Positions 42,319 to 56,200 of a DNA stretch of 64,000 nucleotides are shown piece by piece; the first letter of the stretch is position 1, and every line of letters begins with the position of its first letter. Under the pieces are notes generated by a model that made no database searches, was not told the origin of the DNA, and saw only the letters and a program-made list of their open reading frames with translations. Location: positions 1 to 64,000 of the forward strand of contig WHVA01000572.1 of assembly GCA_015179125.1 (NCBI GenBank), given 5' to 3'. Source of the stretch: Gautieria morchelliformis (lineage: Eukaryota; Basidiomycota; Agaricomycetes; Gomphales; Gomphaceae). Made by a program: the position numbers and the translations under genes.

Positions 42319-45300
42319 ATGAACAACGTTAAGCGCAACGATAAGGGCACGGTAGCGTAAGTCCATGATCACTTCTCTATTGAGCCAACTGTTCACTCTA
42401 CCCCGAAGTATTCCTGCAGGAATCAAAGTTGCAGGAACGGCTCTTTCATTTGCACTATCTATTGTATGCTGACTCTCGTCCATGGCAACAGACTTGAGAT
42501 GCACCGATATCTTCCCAATGTCACACTGTTCGGCAAGCGTCCTAGTCACTGCTTCGTGAAGCTCTTCGTCGATAAGGATATCACCGGAGACTGCGTTAGC
42601 TGCGAGGGCAATACTGCCTCGTGGAATCAGCCATTCTATTTGTGCGTTTAATTCCAGTGTTATTGTATCAACGTGATCTTAAATCCATACACAGCTACCA
42701 TCTGAATGGGTCTTCTGTGTTGGAAATTGAAGTATATGGGCATCATACCATCGGACGTGATGACTACATAGGCGGTACGAAGGAAAAGATTGAGTTGCTG
42801 CTTGCAGAAGGAGAACTGGCGGTCAGTCCTTTTCGCTCATCGACGAATGCACGTGTAATCATCGACCACAGCAGCCGTCGCTCGCAAACTGCAAAAATCA
42901 GACAAGGCAGGGAAGATGAGGGTTAGACTGTCCTAGAGTTCGCCATTTCGTCTTTCGCGACGTCAGACGAGGCGCGGAGGCCCAGTTGAGCGAAGCAGTC
43001 AGCAGAACGAAAGAGGTTGATACTATGAACCCGGCGCTGTCCCTAATTGTTGATGCAGGGGCTGAGGCCGATGTCGCCATTCCACCCTCAATACTCTCGA
43101 TACAATATCGGCGACTTGGGTTCCCCTCGTGGACAAAGTCAGGCTGTTTACCGATATTATGGATAAAGCCTCAGAGGTCTGGTTAGGTTGGTCGTCTCCC
43201 AGGTCGTTTCATTGCACGGTGTGCTTTGATTCTAGGTTCATCCTTATGCGAAAATGGCCTGGACCATCCTGTCTCTCGTACACACGGTACATCTATGACT
43301 ATACGAACCGGATAGATATAGCTGACATCTGGGGTTGACTCTATTTAGACGATCATTGCTCAGATGGCCGGGACGATAGTATCCATGATCTGGCGAAAAT
43401 TATTGGCGACACCTATGCATTCGTCCATCTGGCAGAGCCATTGAAGAGAATTGAATCGCAGAAGTCAATTATCTTAGCCTTGGCGCAACAGACGTTAGAG
43501 TGCAGCTATTTTATCCGCGCCTACGCAAAAAACAAGGGTTTCTGTACGTTGAACCCACTGTCAGGTGGTTATGGCTGATGACCTTTGTTCAGGGAAAAGA
43601 ACCGCGGAAAATCTGGTGTCGGATGTCGACAGCAAGGTCAAACAATACAAGGCGTCTTTCGATAAATTCAAGCTGGATTTAGAACAACATGCCGTGATTC
43701 ATACTGAAATCACTGCACGACGTGTTGAAGTCACTGTACTACGTGTTCTGACTGTTGTCGGCGACATCTGTGAGTTGTCTGGTTTAGGCCTTTCCCGAGG
43801 CTAATAAACTTTGCACTCAGCCGGGGAAATTCAGCTTGATGATATGCCCTATGCAGCGGGAGCTGGTTGCGATCCTAAACAAGGCTGTCTGCCGGGTACT
43901 CGCGAGAAAGTTATTGAGGAGATCTGCAATTGGGTCAACCAGGATAGCGACGCACCCCCCGGATATTTTTATTGAACATGTTGCAGGTGCCGGCAAATCT
44001 GCAGTTGCTCACGAGGTCGCTCGACGATTTGATAAACTCAATCGTCTCGGATCGTCGTACTGTTTTGACCGCGATCATCCGGCAGAGCGATCCCCCGACA
44101 ATATCTTTAGCACTATAGCTCGTGATCTGGCTGATCTGGACCCACAACGAAAGCATCGTTGATGAAAGTGGTCGGAGAGCAGAGAGCCCTTCGGACCACA
44201 CGCATACCTCATCGCAGTTTAGAAGTTCATTCTAGACGCCGCCCATGGGCTGACGACCATCGGACCAACGGTGATCGTTTTGATGCATTGGATGAGAGCG
44301 GAGCCCGACATCTCGCCAGGGTCTTTTGTCTGTCCTTGGCAACGAAGCTGCAGAACTGCCGTCTAACTTCCGTGTCCTTATCACCTCCCGTGCCGAACAA
44401 GACATCCAGGACACTCTTCTTGGGAAGAGGCACGTGCTTTCCAGGTCCCTAAAGGATATTGACCCGAACCCTGCCGATGCCGTCGCCCGCTTTGTGAAAG
44501 ACCAACTCGGTATATTACGGCCCTCGAGCGCAAATGGCCCAACGATGGCTGGTGTCGATTGTTAGTCGAGAAATCTGAAGGTCACTTTCAATGGGCGTCC
44601 ACGGCTTGTCGATTTGTCAAAGGAGATGGGAAGGGTGGTCGCGTTGCTGTTGAGCAACTGGAGGAACTTCTAGTCAAGAACCTCCGTGGGATGGATAACC
44701 TGTATCTCGGTATCCTCAAGCAGATATTCGGCGATGGCGATGACTTGACGGACAATGTCAAGCGTCGGTTTTGCTTGGTGATGGGCTGCATATTGACTGC
44801 CAGGAACTCTCTCGATGTCTGCCCTGCAGAGGCTGTGCAATGGAGACGAGTCCGGGTCCGAGATTCATGCAATAGTGGGACCCATGGGGCTCTGTTGAGC
44901 CTTCCTGCTCAAGACTCGACCCAATCAGCCTGCTGCACACGTCTTTTCGTGACTTCTTGACAGATCGCGACCGGAGTGGACCATACTACATTGGCACATC
45001 GTTACACCATGACGGCCTTGCGCTCTCATCCTTGCGCGTAATGAAGGATGAACTGTGTTTCAACCATTTGTCAGCTTGAAACTTCACAACTGCGCAACGA
45101 CGACGTCGTTGACTTGGAGACACGGACCAAGAAGTATATATCCTCACAACTGTCCTACTCTTGCCGTTTTTGGGCGGACCATGTTCGTGCCACCACCTTT
45201 GCGCTGGTATAGGTGCAAAGGTCAAGGAGTCTTCGAGACTAAGCTACTCTACTGGCTGGAAGTTTTGAGTTTGATCAAGAAGGTATTTGATGCCTCAGCA

Positions 45301-47496
45301 ATGCTCTCATCAATAATGGACTGGATCAGGTGAGTGCCCAATTGTTATGTGCTCCAACGTGAGTCTAATGAACTTCAGGATAATGACATTGCAGCATTCG
45401 TAATGGATACCCGCAAGTTTGTAGCTGCATTTGGGAGTGCAATCTCTCAGAGTGCTCCCCATCTCTATTTGTCGACTCCATTTGCGCCTGAAAGGTCGAA
45501 AGTATCTGAGACTTACCTCCCACGATTTCCACGACTACTCAGAATCGAGACGGGGAAAGCGAGGACATGGCTACCAATTCAATCTATTCTGGAAGGCCAT
45601 ACCAACAGCATCGCGTCGGTGGCATTCTCGCAGACGGCAAGCGCATCGTCTCCGGGTCTTATGACACCAACGATCTGCGTGTGGGATGCAGACACCGGGA
45701 GCTTATCTCAGCACCATTCGCAGGCCACACCGATTGGGTCATGTCGTCGCGTTCTCGCATGACGACAAGCGCATCGTCTCCGGGTCTGATGACAAGACGA
45801 TCCGTGTGTGGAATGCAGACACCGGGGAGGTCATTTCAGCACCATTTGAAGGCCACACCGACAGCGTCATGTCCGTGGCGTTCTCGCAGGATGGCAAGCG
45901 CATCGTCTCCGGGTCTAATGACAAGACGACCGTGTGTGGAATGCAGACACCGGGGAGGTCATTTCAGGACCATTCGAAGGCCACACCGCGTGGGTTACGT
46001 CCGTGGCATTCTCGCATGATGGTAAACGCATCGTCTCCGGGTCTGTAGACGAGATGATCCGTGTGTGGAATGCAGACGCCGGGGAGGTCTTCTCAGCACC
46101 ATTCGAAGGCCACACGCGGTACTGTCACGTCGGTGGCATTCTCGCAGGACGGCAAGCGCATCGTCTCCGGGTCTTATGACACACGATCTGTGTGTGGGAT
46201 GCAGACACCGGGGAGCTTATCTCAGCACCATTCGCAGGCCACACCGATTGGGTCACGTCGGTGGCGTTCTCGCAGGATGGCAAGCGCATCGTCTCTGGGT
46301 CTCAAGACAAGACGATCCGTGTGTGAATGTGGACACCGGGGAGGTCATTTCAGGACCATTCGAAGGCCACACCGAGTGGCTTACGTCCGTGGCATTCTCG
46401 CATGATGGTAAACGCATCGTCTCCGGATCTCTTGACAAGACGATCCGTGTGTGGAGATGCAGACGCCGGGGAGGTCTTCTCAGCACCATTCGAAGGCCTC
46501 ACCGGATTGTCACGTCGGTGGCGTTCTCGCACGACGGCAAGCGCATCGTCTCCGGGTCCTATGACCAGACGATCCGCGTGTGGAATGCAGACACCGGCGA
46601 GGTGATGTCAGCACCATTTGAAGGCCACACCCGCTGGGTCATGTCGGTGGCGCTCTCGCAGGACGGCAAACGCGTCGTCTCCGGGTCTGCAGACAAGACG
46701 ATCCGTGTGTGGAATGCAGACACCGGGGAGGTGATTTCAGCACCATTCGAAGCCACACCGAGTGGGTCAGGTCGGTGGCGTTCTCGCACGACGGCAAGCG
46801 CATCGTCTCTGGGTCTGATGACAAGACGATCCGTGTGTGGAATGCAGACACCGGGGAGGTCATTTCAGCACCATTTCAAGGCCACACCGACTACGTCATG
46901 TCCGTGGCGTTCTCGCAGGATGGCAAGCGCATCGTCTCCGGGTCTGCAGACAAAGATCCGTGTGTGGAATGCAGACACCGGGGAGGTGATTTCGGCACCA
47001 TTCGAAGGCCACACCGACTGGGTCAGGTCGGTGCGTTTCTCGCACGACGGCAAGCGCATCGTCTCCGGGTCTCGGACAAGACGATCCGTGTGTGGAATGC
47101 AGACACCGAGAGGTCATTTCAGGACCATTTGAAGGCCGCACCGACAGTGTCGTGTCCGTGGCGTTCTCGCAGGATGGCAAGCGCATCGTCTCCGGTCTAA
47201 TGACAAACGATCCGTGTGTGGAATGCAGACACCGAGAGGTCATTTCAGGACCATTTGAAGGCCACACCGACATTGTCATGTCCGTGGCGTTCTCGCAGGA
47301 TGGTAAGCGCATCGTCTCTGGGTCTTTTGACCAGACGATCCGTGTGTGGAATGCAGACACTTGGGAGCTCATTTCAGCACCTTCGCGGGTCAGGGTAGTC
47401 AGTAGCTGTTATCTTGATTTGTCAGAATATGACGAAACTGCTAATATCCTTTGTGCAGCTATGGGGCCTGGGTTTCGAAACGACTCACCGGCTTGA
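42319..47496 (+). CDS. NLR-like receptor: C2, NACHT and 14 WD40 repeats
   Basis: A spliced gene; the proposed start [13 protein letters not shown] (42319) is followed by a GTAAGT donor at 42357. A C2-like domain follows ([16 protein letters not shown] near 42540; [20 protein letters not shown] near 42710), then a helical linker ([20 protein letters not shown] near 43390). The NACHT core has P-loop [14 protein letters not shown] (43980), Walker B IVFDALDE (44272) and [12 protein letters not shown] (44370). [12 protein letters not shown] (44935) and FWADHV (45170) precede the WD40 array (45594-47375). This C2-NACHT-WD40 layout is typical of Agaricomycete STAND/HNWD proteins related to HET-E/HET-D, thought to act in non-self recognition and cell death. 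About ten single-base frame slips occur. Confidence 0.85.
45594..47375 (+). repeat. Fourteen near-identical WD40 repeats
   Basis: The core [15 protein letters not shown] followed by [12 protein letters not shown] recurs about every 127-129 bases. I count 14 copies from the GGCAAGCGCATCGTCTC-type words near 45630, 45765, 45894, 46023, 46151, 46281, 46409, 46538, 46664, 46793, 46922, 47050, 47178 and 47301. Blades alternate a few words ([10 protein letters not shown] and [10 protein letters not shown]). Many units have lost one base, which rotates the frame. Fourteen blades would make two seven-bladed propellers. Confidence 0.85.
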
Positions 47497-47960
47497 AAAT
47501 GGTGGTTACTAAACTCGCCCTCAGAACTTTTATTTTGGATACCACCCTGGTCACGTGTAGGTCTCTGGCGGCCGGCGAACACAGCTGTCATAGCGAAGGG
47601 GTTCACAAAGCTTGATTCAGCAGGTTGAGCATGGCAAATCGTGGACACAATGCAGAGAGGTCACATGATTTGCTGGGCAAGCATCTGACACAAATGTGTT
47701 GCATCTCCTACTACCATAGTGGTTGGATGTTGGTGTTGAGAACATTCTTTTATGTTTATTGTTAGATTAATCAGACTAAATATTATTCTGATTGCTCAGG
47801 GAGTGGTGGTGCTTTGTGCACCCTGTGCATGGGCTATTGGCAGGCTGACTAAGCTCAGTGTGTGTCTGTTGCCAACTCAGCCTTGGTCACATGACTGGGT
47901 CACAGAGAAAATGGGTGAGATAAGAGGAACAAATGGTCCAATGTGTTCATGTAGAGTAAC
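47497..47960. other. 3' flank of the NLR gene; no gene seen
   Basis: About 460 bases with no coding pattern I recognise. AT content rises compared with the NLR exon. Confidence 0.5.
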
Positions 47961-49103
47961 CAATGGGTGACTATCTGTAAGCCCAAATTCCTAAAGTTGC
48001 AGTTCTAAACCATGGGTGTGACATGTGTCCCTCATTTAGAACACATCCTAGCTGCTTGGCCCTCAAGTGTGCTGATATGGAGTTTGACCTCACGACTGAC
48101 CTCGAGGAAGAGGAAGAGGAGAGGAAGAGCTCCTACAACTGTCTTGTCTGTGAGTCTATTCTATTGTCAGTCTACTGTCCTCAATTAACTTATAGTCTCC
48201 TCTAAGTGCTCGCAGTTGTTGGTCAGCTGGAGTTTCAAGGGTAACACTTACCTGCAAGACACCGCATTCACCCAAGGAGTATAGGCTGAGGTTGAGGGCA
48301 CATCAGCAACTGGTGGGCAATGAAGGGCCCAGAGGTGTGGGTGTGGATGAGGATGTGGTGAAGCCATCGGTGGGGTGAAAGTGAGATTCGGCAGAACTGG
48401 TCCAGCAGGGGATGAGTGGGGGTAATAGGGTGATTTGTAAGTAGGTATGAGATGCCGTAGATAGCAGAAAGTGCACCTGCACACAAGCCTATAACTTTGG
48501 GCACCTTAACGTGGTATATGTGTAATGACCTGGAGAGAATATTAGGCATGGATAATGTGGCCATAAGTACTCCAGGTCAACAGGAATGCTGACTATGCCC
48601 CACACTGGTGTTATGCTGGAATCAGCATCCAACCAAATAACATGCTCGTACTAAACTCATACATAGCTCTCAGTGGTCAACTTAGCTTGGAAAGATCTGT
48701 TAAAAATTACTTTTTCTTTTTTTTGAGGTGTTGGGGTTATGCAGGTGTAAGTACACTTTTCTGTGACAAGAAAACTTTAATTGAGCATATGCTAGGGTTG
48801 GTGTGTGCAGCCATTTAGGTGTTGCACATTGCATGGTCAACATTGAGGATAAAGTACATGGGAGCAAATCCCAAAAAGGGTTCTGTGCTGTCAAATAGGT
48901 GACGGGTAAGGTTTGGAACAGCAAAAAAAAAATCTAGGAAGGGGTTCCAGACCCCCTTCCTAACTGTTGCATTTAGGATCATGTGTTTGCCATTGGTGGG
49001 GCTTGAATCAGCCATGTGATCATTGGCAAACAACCGGAGCGGGTATCCGAATGATTTAGAACCATGAATTTAGGAATTTGGGATTACAGATAGTCACCCA
49101 ATA
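47961..49103. mobile_element. Inverted-repeat DNA element (1.14 kb), non-autonomous
   Basis: The left arm 47961-48014 and the right arm 49053-49103 are inverted copies over about 50 bases. The left contains GGGTGACTATCTGTAAGCCC and AAATTCCTAAA, and the reverse complement of the right contains GGGTGACTATCTGTAATCCC and AAATTCCTAAA. The outer ends of the element are uncertain because similarity fades gradually outward. The interior has a Glu-rich short frame (about 48075-48140, GAGGAAGAGGAAGAGGAG) and no transposase. The superfamily cannot be assigned. Confidence 0.55.
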
Positions 49104-50675
49104 AGAGAATGGGTCCAAATACTACTAAGATACAAGGGGGAGGCTGCATACAGCTGTGGAGCAGGAACAGAGAGGAGATAGTGATCCTGCTGATCACTAT
49201 CCTAGCAGGGACCTAGCAGTGCTTTACAAAACTCCTGTCTACATGAAAAACAGCTCATAATCAGTGGATCTAGTCAGGAGAATAGAATAGAAAACAAAAG
49301 ATGTTAATCCTTGTGCTGCATGCATGCAGGCACTTGGCAAGGGAATTGCCTCCTCTGTACCTCTCTCCTGAGATAGCAGCTTTGTGGTACATATATAGGA
49401 CTAGCACCTTTAATTTCTGTCATATCCAATGTCCTTGTATGGCATTGTTAGTCCCCTAGCAATTATTTCCTGAGGACCGAGTCCAGGTGCCTGCCTGCCT
49501 GCCAGGGCAGGCCCCACTTGCTGGTGAGGTGCCTTGGCTATCCAAACTGAGGCTCGGTCACATGCGCGTCATATCTAAGCGAGATCTTCACTCAATGCCG
49601 CTTGGACACACAGATGCATATGCATTCCAATTAATAAAATTCAGTAGATGTTGTTAACCTAAAGAATATAATGAAATGCAATATTCCATTTATTCTAACA
49701 ATTCCTGCATTTGATTAGGCACTCACATGGCCTGTTATAAATATTGTACCTGTAATAACCATCTGATAGTCAGCCCAGGGGGTTTATTCCATGTCAAGTG
49801 CCCAATTTTAATTTGTGATTGGCTAATCTGTCATATCAATCTACTCCCACTGAGGCATGGGAAATGTCTCAAGTCAGGAAATCCCTTGAAAAATTCTGGG
49901 AAATTCCACATTTCTTGAGAGTGTCCTAAGATGTGAAATTTAGAGGAAATTCGATGTTTTACAAGGTGCCCAAGGAACACCAGTGCTGGATGAATAACAA
50001 GCTCTGCCTAGTCTATGTGCAGAGTGACCACCATGTGTGGGAATGCCCCATGGCCATGTCAACCTGGGCTGCCACAGCTTCCAACAGGACTTCTGATGGG
50101 AAGATGTCCGAGACTAAAGCCAAAAGATAGACGTTTCTGATCCTACGGCAATAATCTCGCTATAGACGGCAGGCATAGGGAGATAATAATTCTTCTATTG
50201 AGAAATTATATCTTCTGAGGAATCTTTCTTCTTTTATTATTTTATATTATATGCATCTGCAGGCTCAACAGAGTTCGATCTCGAGCCCGAGCGTTGAGTC
50301 ACGGGGAAGAATCAAGGACGTACAGACCTGCAGACGAGAGGAGGCCTTTCTGTGCTAAAATATTATCCATATGCGTTGGTAAAGATACGGATGAATATTA
50401 TATGGACGCTTGCGGCAACACATGAAACACTGAGTAGTCGATACGGTTTGAATTCTTTTGGGGAATACAGCCAGGCTACATACGTATATGCACACAAGAC
50501 CAGACCTAGAGGTCTCCGGTTTCTTATCAGTAGTACAACGTATCGATGCGTAGATCTCGGGGGTTAAGATGCAAATAGCGTAGAGAAAAATAAGAATGAC
50601 AAACGGCATGCAGAGCAGACGAGTGATATACAGATTTGAGTGATGTAGTAGTGGAAATGGCGGCGGCGATGCAGT
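49104..50675. other. Intergenic stretch, no supported gene
   Basis: About 1.5 kb of moderately AT-rich DNA. It includes the palindrome-like CCTGCCTGCCTGCCAGGGCAGG (about 49491-49513) and a 65-codon frame at 49933-50130 with no recognised domain. The right end is the 3' flank of the sterol glucosyltransferase gene. Confidence 0.45.
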
Positions 50676-53196
50676 CTACGATTTCAGTGTGGTGCGGTCT
50701 TTACCTGCGCGGTCGAGATAAGTGTAAATGGCGTTGATGGCTGCAGGGACGCCGTCCTCCTGAAAGAACGTAAGTTAAGCTCGTGCACAGACCTCTCGAC
50801 GTAGGATGTACGCTGACCAGTCGTATGCGCTCTCCTACGGCAGCCGCTTTCTCTATCATGATACTGACAAATATAACGGCGGTCAGAAATGCAGTCACAA
50901 AAATGTTTGTGAATGTCCCACCGATCTGTCGTAGCTTTCCTCAGCGCCTCTGCGAGGTCCGCAGAGTGAAGACTTGCGACTCTCAAACCGGCCTAGCGAG
51001 GCATAAGCATTCTATACCGAGATAAGACGACGTAAACGTAAACATACCCCGAGTCGCTGTACTCGAGATGCCCAAAAGAATTGGTCCCTGCAAGCAACAT
51101 GTCGGCTCCAGAGCAATCAAGTGACATACATGGAAGGCACGCACCCAAACCAAGGCTTGATCAGCGTTGGGATGCCGGCTACAATGTTATAGGATAAGTC
51201 CCCGAGCATCCAGACATGTATGACCACGAACCTCGTAGACTCGCTCCAGTCGTTCCCGACCCGCCGTGATGCAACGCAGCATCTATCTGTGGGAAAAGCC
51301 AACTAGAGGATAGGTAAGGCGAAGGCGCGAGCACCATTTGCCGGAGATGTGCACTCACTCATGTGGAACCACGTCGATCTGGCGCAGAAGGGCATCGGTC
51401 TCTGAAGCAGTGACTGACACGAAAAAAAAAAACATACCACGTGAATCTCAGGAGGAATTTCGACCTCCGGGCCCGTATCCTTGTCCATACGCGACGACCA
51501 CCCCTTCGAAAGAATCGCCCTCACATCGCCTACATGCACAACGAGTGAGACCCATACACAACACAACGTAACCGCATCCTCACGCACTCTTCAAAACAGC
51601 TTTGACAATACTCCTAGTCATCGCCCGCGCGCGGGCACCGTGATGCTCCCAAACCCAATATACACAAGCGGCTTCCCGTCCGCCCGCGCCCGCGCTATGA
51701 ACTGTACCAAGCCCTCCGACGGCGTCCAGTTCAGATCGGGATTATCCAAGAACCAGCTGCAGATCCGTATTGTCAGATCAATGGTCCCAAAGACGCCAGT
51801 GGCTCAAATACATACTATCCCGTAATCGTAATCTGAGCACCCCAATCAAGAGGTTTCGGAACCACCGTCTGAAAATGACCGACTCGGCGATCCAGAAATT
51901 AACAATAAAAATAAAAATAAAAAACTGACAGGCGAAAAGTTATATAAGAACGGAATTTTCGCCTGCGCCATATGTCCCATGTCGGTCGACGGAAGCCCGA
52001 GATACTTCTTCCGCCATCGGTTGATCTGGCCCGACGTCCCGAGCCAGAAGACGTTGTCGAACAAAACATACCTGCGCGACACATGTTGTTATAAATACAC
52101 GCCATACCGAGACTGCGGTGTGGGAGCTCACGAAGCGAGGTTGAAGCGCGTCGAGTTGTCCACGGCGGGCTAATGAATGGGTGCGGGTATTGCACCGTCC
52201 TCGACCATGGCATCGTGAAGGCGCGGAAGTACGGAATGTCTGGGCAGGGATGAGGTGGGAAATAGGGTAGACGAGGGAAACATACTCAAAGCCTCCGCGA
52301 TATGCACGCCCGCCATCGCAGGTGGACTCTCGATCAACACGTCCGCGTCCTTACAGTGTTCCCACGCTTCGAAAGCACTACACACAAAAACACCTACATC
52401 TCAACCGCCCCCACAGCAGCTTCATACACACACTCACAGTCATCGATCCACGTCCGGAACTATTCACAGGGGTCAGTGGTATAACCCGCCAATGCCAGCC
52501 TGCCAAGACTCACATGCGCGATGCTCTCCTTGAAAAACTGCGGCGAAAACATCTTGTGCTCAACACTCAGCTTCATCAGCGCCCCCGGGTCGCCGCCCGC
52601 CGTCCGATGCTTGATCCCCCAGCCCTCCACCCACGCTTTATACTCCGCATGCGTCACGATCGTCACCTTGTGCCCCGCGCCGATCAGGCCGCGGCCCAGC
52701 GCGATGTACGGCTGCACGTCGCCCGCGAGCCGATCGTGAGCACCACAAAGTGGCGGCGCGCGATCCCGTACGACATGGCGCGCGGCACGTTGACGTGCCG
52801 CGCGAGGTGCACGAACACCGCGGGCGGCACCGTGTGGTCGCGCAGCTTGGCGAGCGTGCGCGAGAGCGGGGAGAGCAGCGCCGTCGGCGCGAGGTGCGGC
52901 AGGCGCGGGGGCGTGGCGCGGGATGCCTGCTCCTCCTGCGGGGCTGCCCGGCTGCGTCTGCGTCGGGGAGCTCGCCGTCGACGCCGGGCTCGTCGAGACG
53001 GCCGGCGCGGAGGTGTACACGGGCGCGTCTGGCACAGACGGCACAGGCGCCTGCAGCGGCAGCGGCGTCGGCGCCGACACGGTCGCGCTCAGCGGGCTCG
53101 ACAGCGCCGGCGTCCACTCCGCAGAGGCCGAGGCAGACGCAGCGGGCGCCGCCGCCCCCGACGCGGGCATCGTCGCCGCCTTCCTCACCGGCCCGG

Positions 53197-53233
<37 letters not shown>

Positions 53234-56200
53234 CTCTGCGCGCCGGCGCTGGGGCCCGACACCAACACGGCGCGCACCCGCCGCACGGCCTCGTCCCTGC
53301 GCTCCTCGCTCGCGAACTCAAACAGCAGGTCCGGGTGCCCGTACACCTGCAGCGCCAGCGCCGCCGCGGCGCCGCGCGGCCACAGGCCCGTCCCCCCGCC
53401 CGGGAGCGGCACCGCCGCGCGCACGTGCGGGTCGGGAAGCGCAATTTCACGTCGGACGCGGCGAGGAGGCGCGACCAGAAGCAGACGAAGCGGCCGCTGA
53501 CGACGAGGAGGCCAGACGTCGATATCGTACGCGACAGACTGCACTTGGTTACTGCCACAACCCACACCGCATCAGCATCAGCATCAGCCGACAAAACAAA
53601 ACAAAACAGGCACGAGCAGAAAAATAAAGTGTACGCACGCCAAATATCGACGTCCGCGAGCCCGAAGATGCGGCGCACCTCCCGCGCCCTGCCGCCCTTC
53701 ACAAGCTCCTCGTCCGCCTCCCCGTGCCCGTGCCCGTGCCGTCGCCGCTCCCCTCCCGCCCCACGCCCACATTCGCCCCCATCCCCATCCGCGGCTTCGC
53801 AAACGTCAGCCGCCCGAAATCGACGACCTCCTCCGCCTCCGCCTCCTCCGCGCCGTCCAGCGGCGCCGCCTGCGCGCGCGCGAGCACGTCCCCAAAGCCG
53901 GGCCACTCCGAGTCCAGCAGCGCAAACTGCAGCGTGTCGACGTGGCACGGCGAGGCGGCTTTACCCGGTGGCGTCCCTGCGGGGGGTCGGCGGCGGCGGC
54001 GCGGCGCGTCCGGGCATACCGCTCGCACTTGACCGCGGGCTCTCCACCCGGGCGTGAGCGGCCCCGCCGTCAGCAGCGTCTCATAAAGACTATCCTTCCA
54101 CTCCAGTGCTCGCTCAGACTCGTCGCCCTTCGCACCCCCGTCCCCGTCCCCGTCCCCGCCTCCGCCTCATGCTCACCAGCCCCGTGCGCGTGCTTGCCCA
54201 CGCACTTCTCCGGGCCTTGGCCTTGCACGTCCCCGTGCGTTTCAGGCGGATGCCCCTCTTTTTCGGGCGCAGCTTCCCGCTGAGCCCCTTGTCGCTCCAC
54301 GAGCGGCCGATCCGTCCCGGCGGCATCCCGGCCTCGGAGTCTGTCTCGGGTGTGTCGTGCCCCCGGCCGCCGCCGCCGTCGCGTGCCCATGCCCTTGCCC
54401 TTGCCCCGCAGGCGCAGGCTCCCCAATCTCGAACTGGAGTATCGTCGCAAGCTCCTTCCTATCCCCCAGGATTGAGTCACGTCAGCACATCGTTACGGGT
54501 TCGAAACCGACTGCGGCACACAGTCAGCGAGAAAAAAAAAAAACGCACCACGTACGCATGCGGTACCCCTTCACCCTCCGCAGCGGCACGCTAATCCTCA
54601 CACCCTCGTCCGCGTCCTCCTTTCCCGGCCCCCCCGCCCCGCACCCCGCCTACTACTACTATACCCACCCCCCCCGCCGCGCCCGCGCCGCGCCTGTGGT
54701 ACATGTATAGCGCCGCCTGCACCTCGCGGCGCCACTCCAGCGCCGCCTCCTCCGTGTCGAACTCCACCGTGTCCGTCGTGGTGTGCACGCGCGCGTGCGG
54801 CGGGGGGAGCCAGGCCGCGCACGGGTCGTCCGTGTCGGGGTCGGGTCGGGGTCGGGTCGGGCAAGGGCGCGGGTAAGGGGCTGCCGCGAGCGTGTGTGCG
54901 CGCGGCGGCGGGGGCGTGCCGGGGGGCGTCGCCGCGAGCGTGTGCGTGTGCGCGCGGGACGGCACGTGTGTGCCGGGCCCGACGGTCGCCGCGAGCGTGT
55001 GCGAGCGGAACGGCGTGTGCGCGCGGGACGGCGAGCGGGAGTGGGTGCGGGGGTCGACGCCAGGGTGTGCGCGCGGAACGGCGCGTGGTGCGTGCTAGAC
55101 AGTGCCTGGGGCGGCGGCGCGTCTGGACCAGGACACGCCTCGCGCCCACGACGTCTCGCCCGCGTCCTCGGCCTCCAGCTCGACCGTGATGCGCCGCGGG
55201 TGCAGCGGGTCGAAAGGGTGGATCTTGCGGAAGGACGACACTGTTCCGAATAGGGAATCGGGAATCGGGAATCGGGGGGGGGGAGAATGTGAGGAATGAA
55301 TTACTCAAAAGGCGCTGCCATAAAACAAAAACAAAACATAAACGCACGCTGTAACGTCATCAGCGGACGCACGCGGTCGTGGTCGCCGCTGCTCCGGAAG
55401 CTGGACACCATGTCCGGCGTGAGCTCTATCCATACTCTAAATAAATAAAGCGCGATGAAAGAATTAAGAAAGCGACGTCGGGGAATAGAAGGGGGTTAGG
55501 TTGGTAAGAGGCGAATGCAAGGTCAGAAACGATGAGGTAAAGGGACGGAACAAGAGTCATTCGCAATGCGACGACCATACATCAGTCCAATTAGGTACGT
55601 CAGCAGCGCAATGTCAGAGAAGCGGAGTCAGCGTGTCAGGGTCATCACGTCAGCATGCACGCATCAGCGCCATTGCAGGGACGCGGCAGTGTCGGTACAG
55701 ATACGTAATGCGCAAATCATGAAAAAAAAAACACTCAGCACCACCCCTCCACGGCACGCAGGGAAAAAACGACGCACCTGCTTCTCCCCCGTCCCCATCC
55801 GGAAAAGCCCCAGCCCCGGCCGCCGCCGGTCATGCCGGCATTCCCGCCCACGACCGCGGTGCCGGCGTGCAGGACGCGGTGGCGGTCCCATCGCGCCTCG
55901 AGCCGGGCCCTAGATAGGAACGCGGGCTGCCGGTGGTGGGGGTGGGGGGCGGCGAGGTCGGCGGTAGGGCTGGTTATGGAGGAGGCGCTGGCGCTGACGC
56001 TGACGCTGAGGCCGGGGTCGGCGTGCAGGGCTTCGGTGTCGTCGAATGGGAGGAGGGACGCGTGGAATGCGATGCGATGGGTGGTGAGGTGGAGGACGCC
56101 CTGTGGGAAAAGGTAAGGGAGGCGGGCGACAGGAAGGACGTTAACGCGGCACGCACCAGAATGGACACGTCCTGGACGAGGGTGGCGTCTGTCTCTGCGA

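Noticed and set aside
45739..47372. Several minus-strand frames of 60-158 codons with repeats
   Set aside because: Antisense of the WD40 repeats.
49933..50130. 65-codon frame with a Trp/Cys-rich middle
   Set aside because: No recognisable family and no splice context; kept only as a note.
52322..54057. Long plus-strand frames of 392 and 435 codons
   Set aside because: Arg/Ala/Pro-rich shadows caused by high GC opposite the glucosyltransferase exons; the real protein motifs lie on the minus strand.
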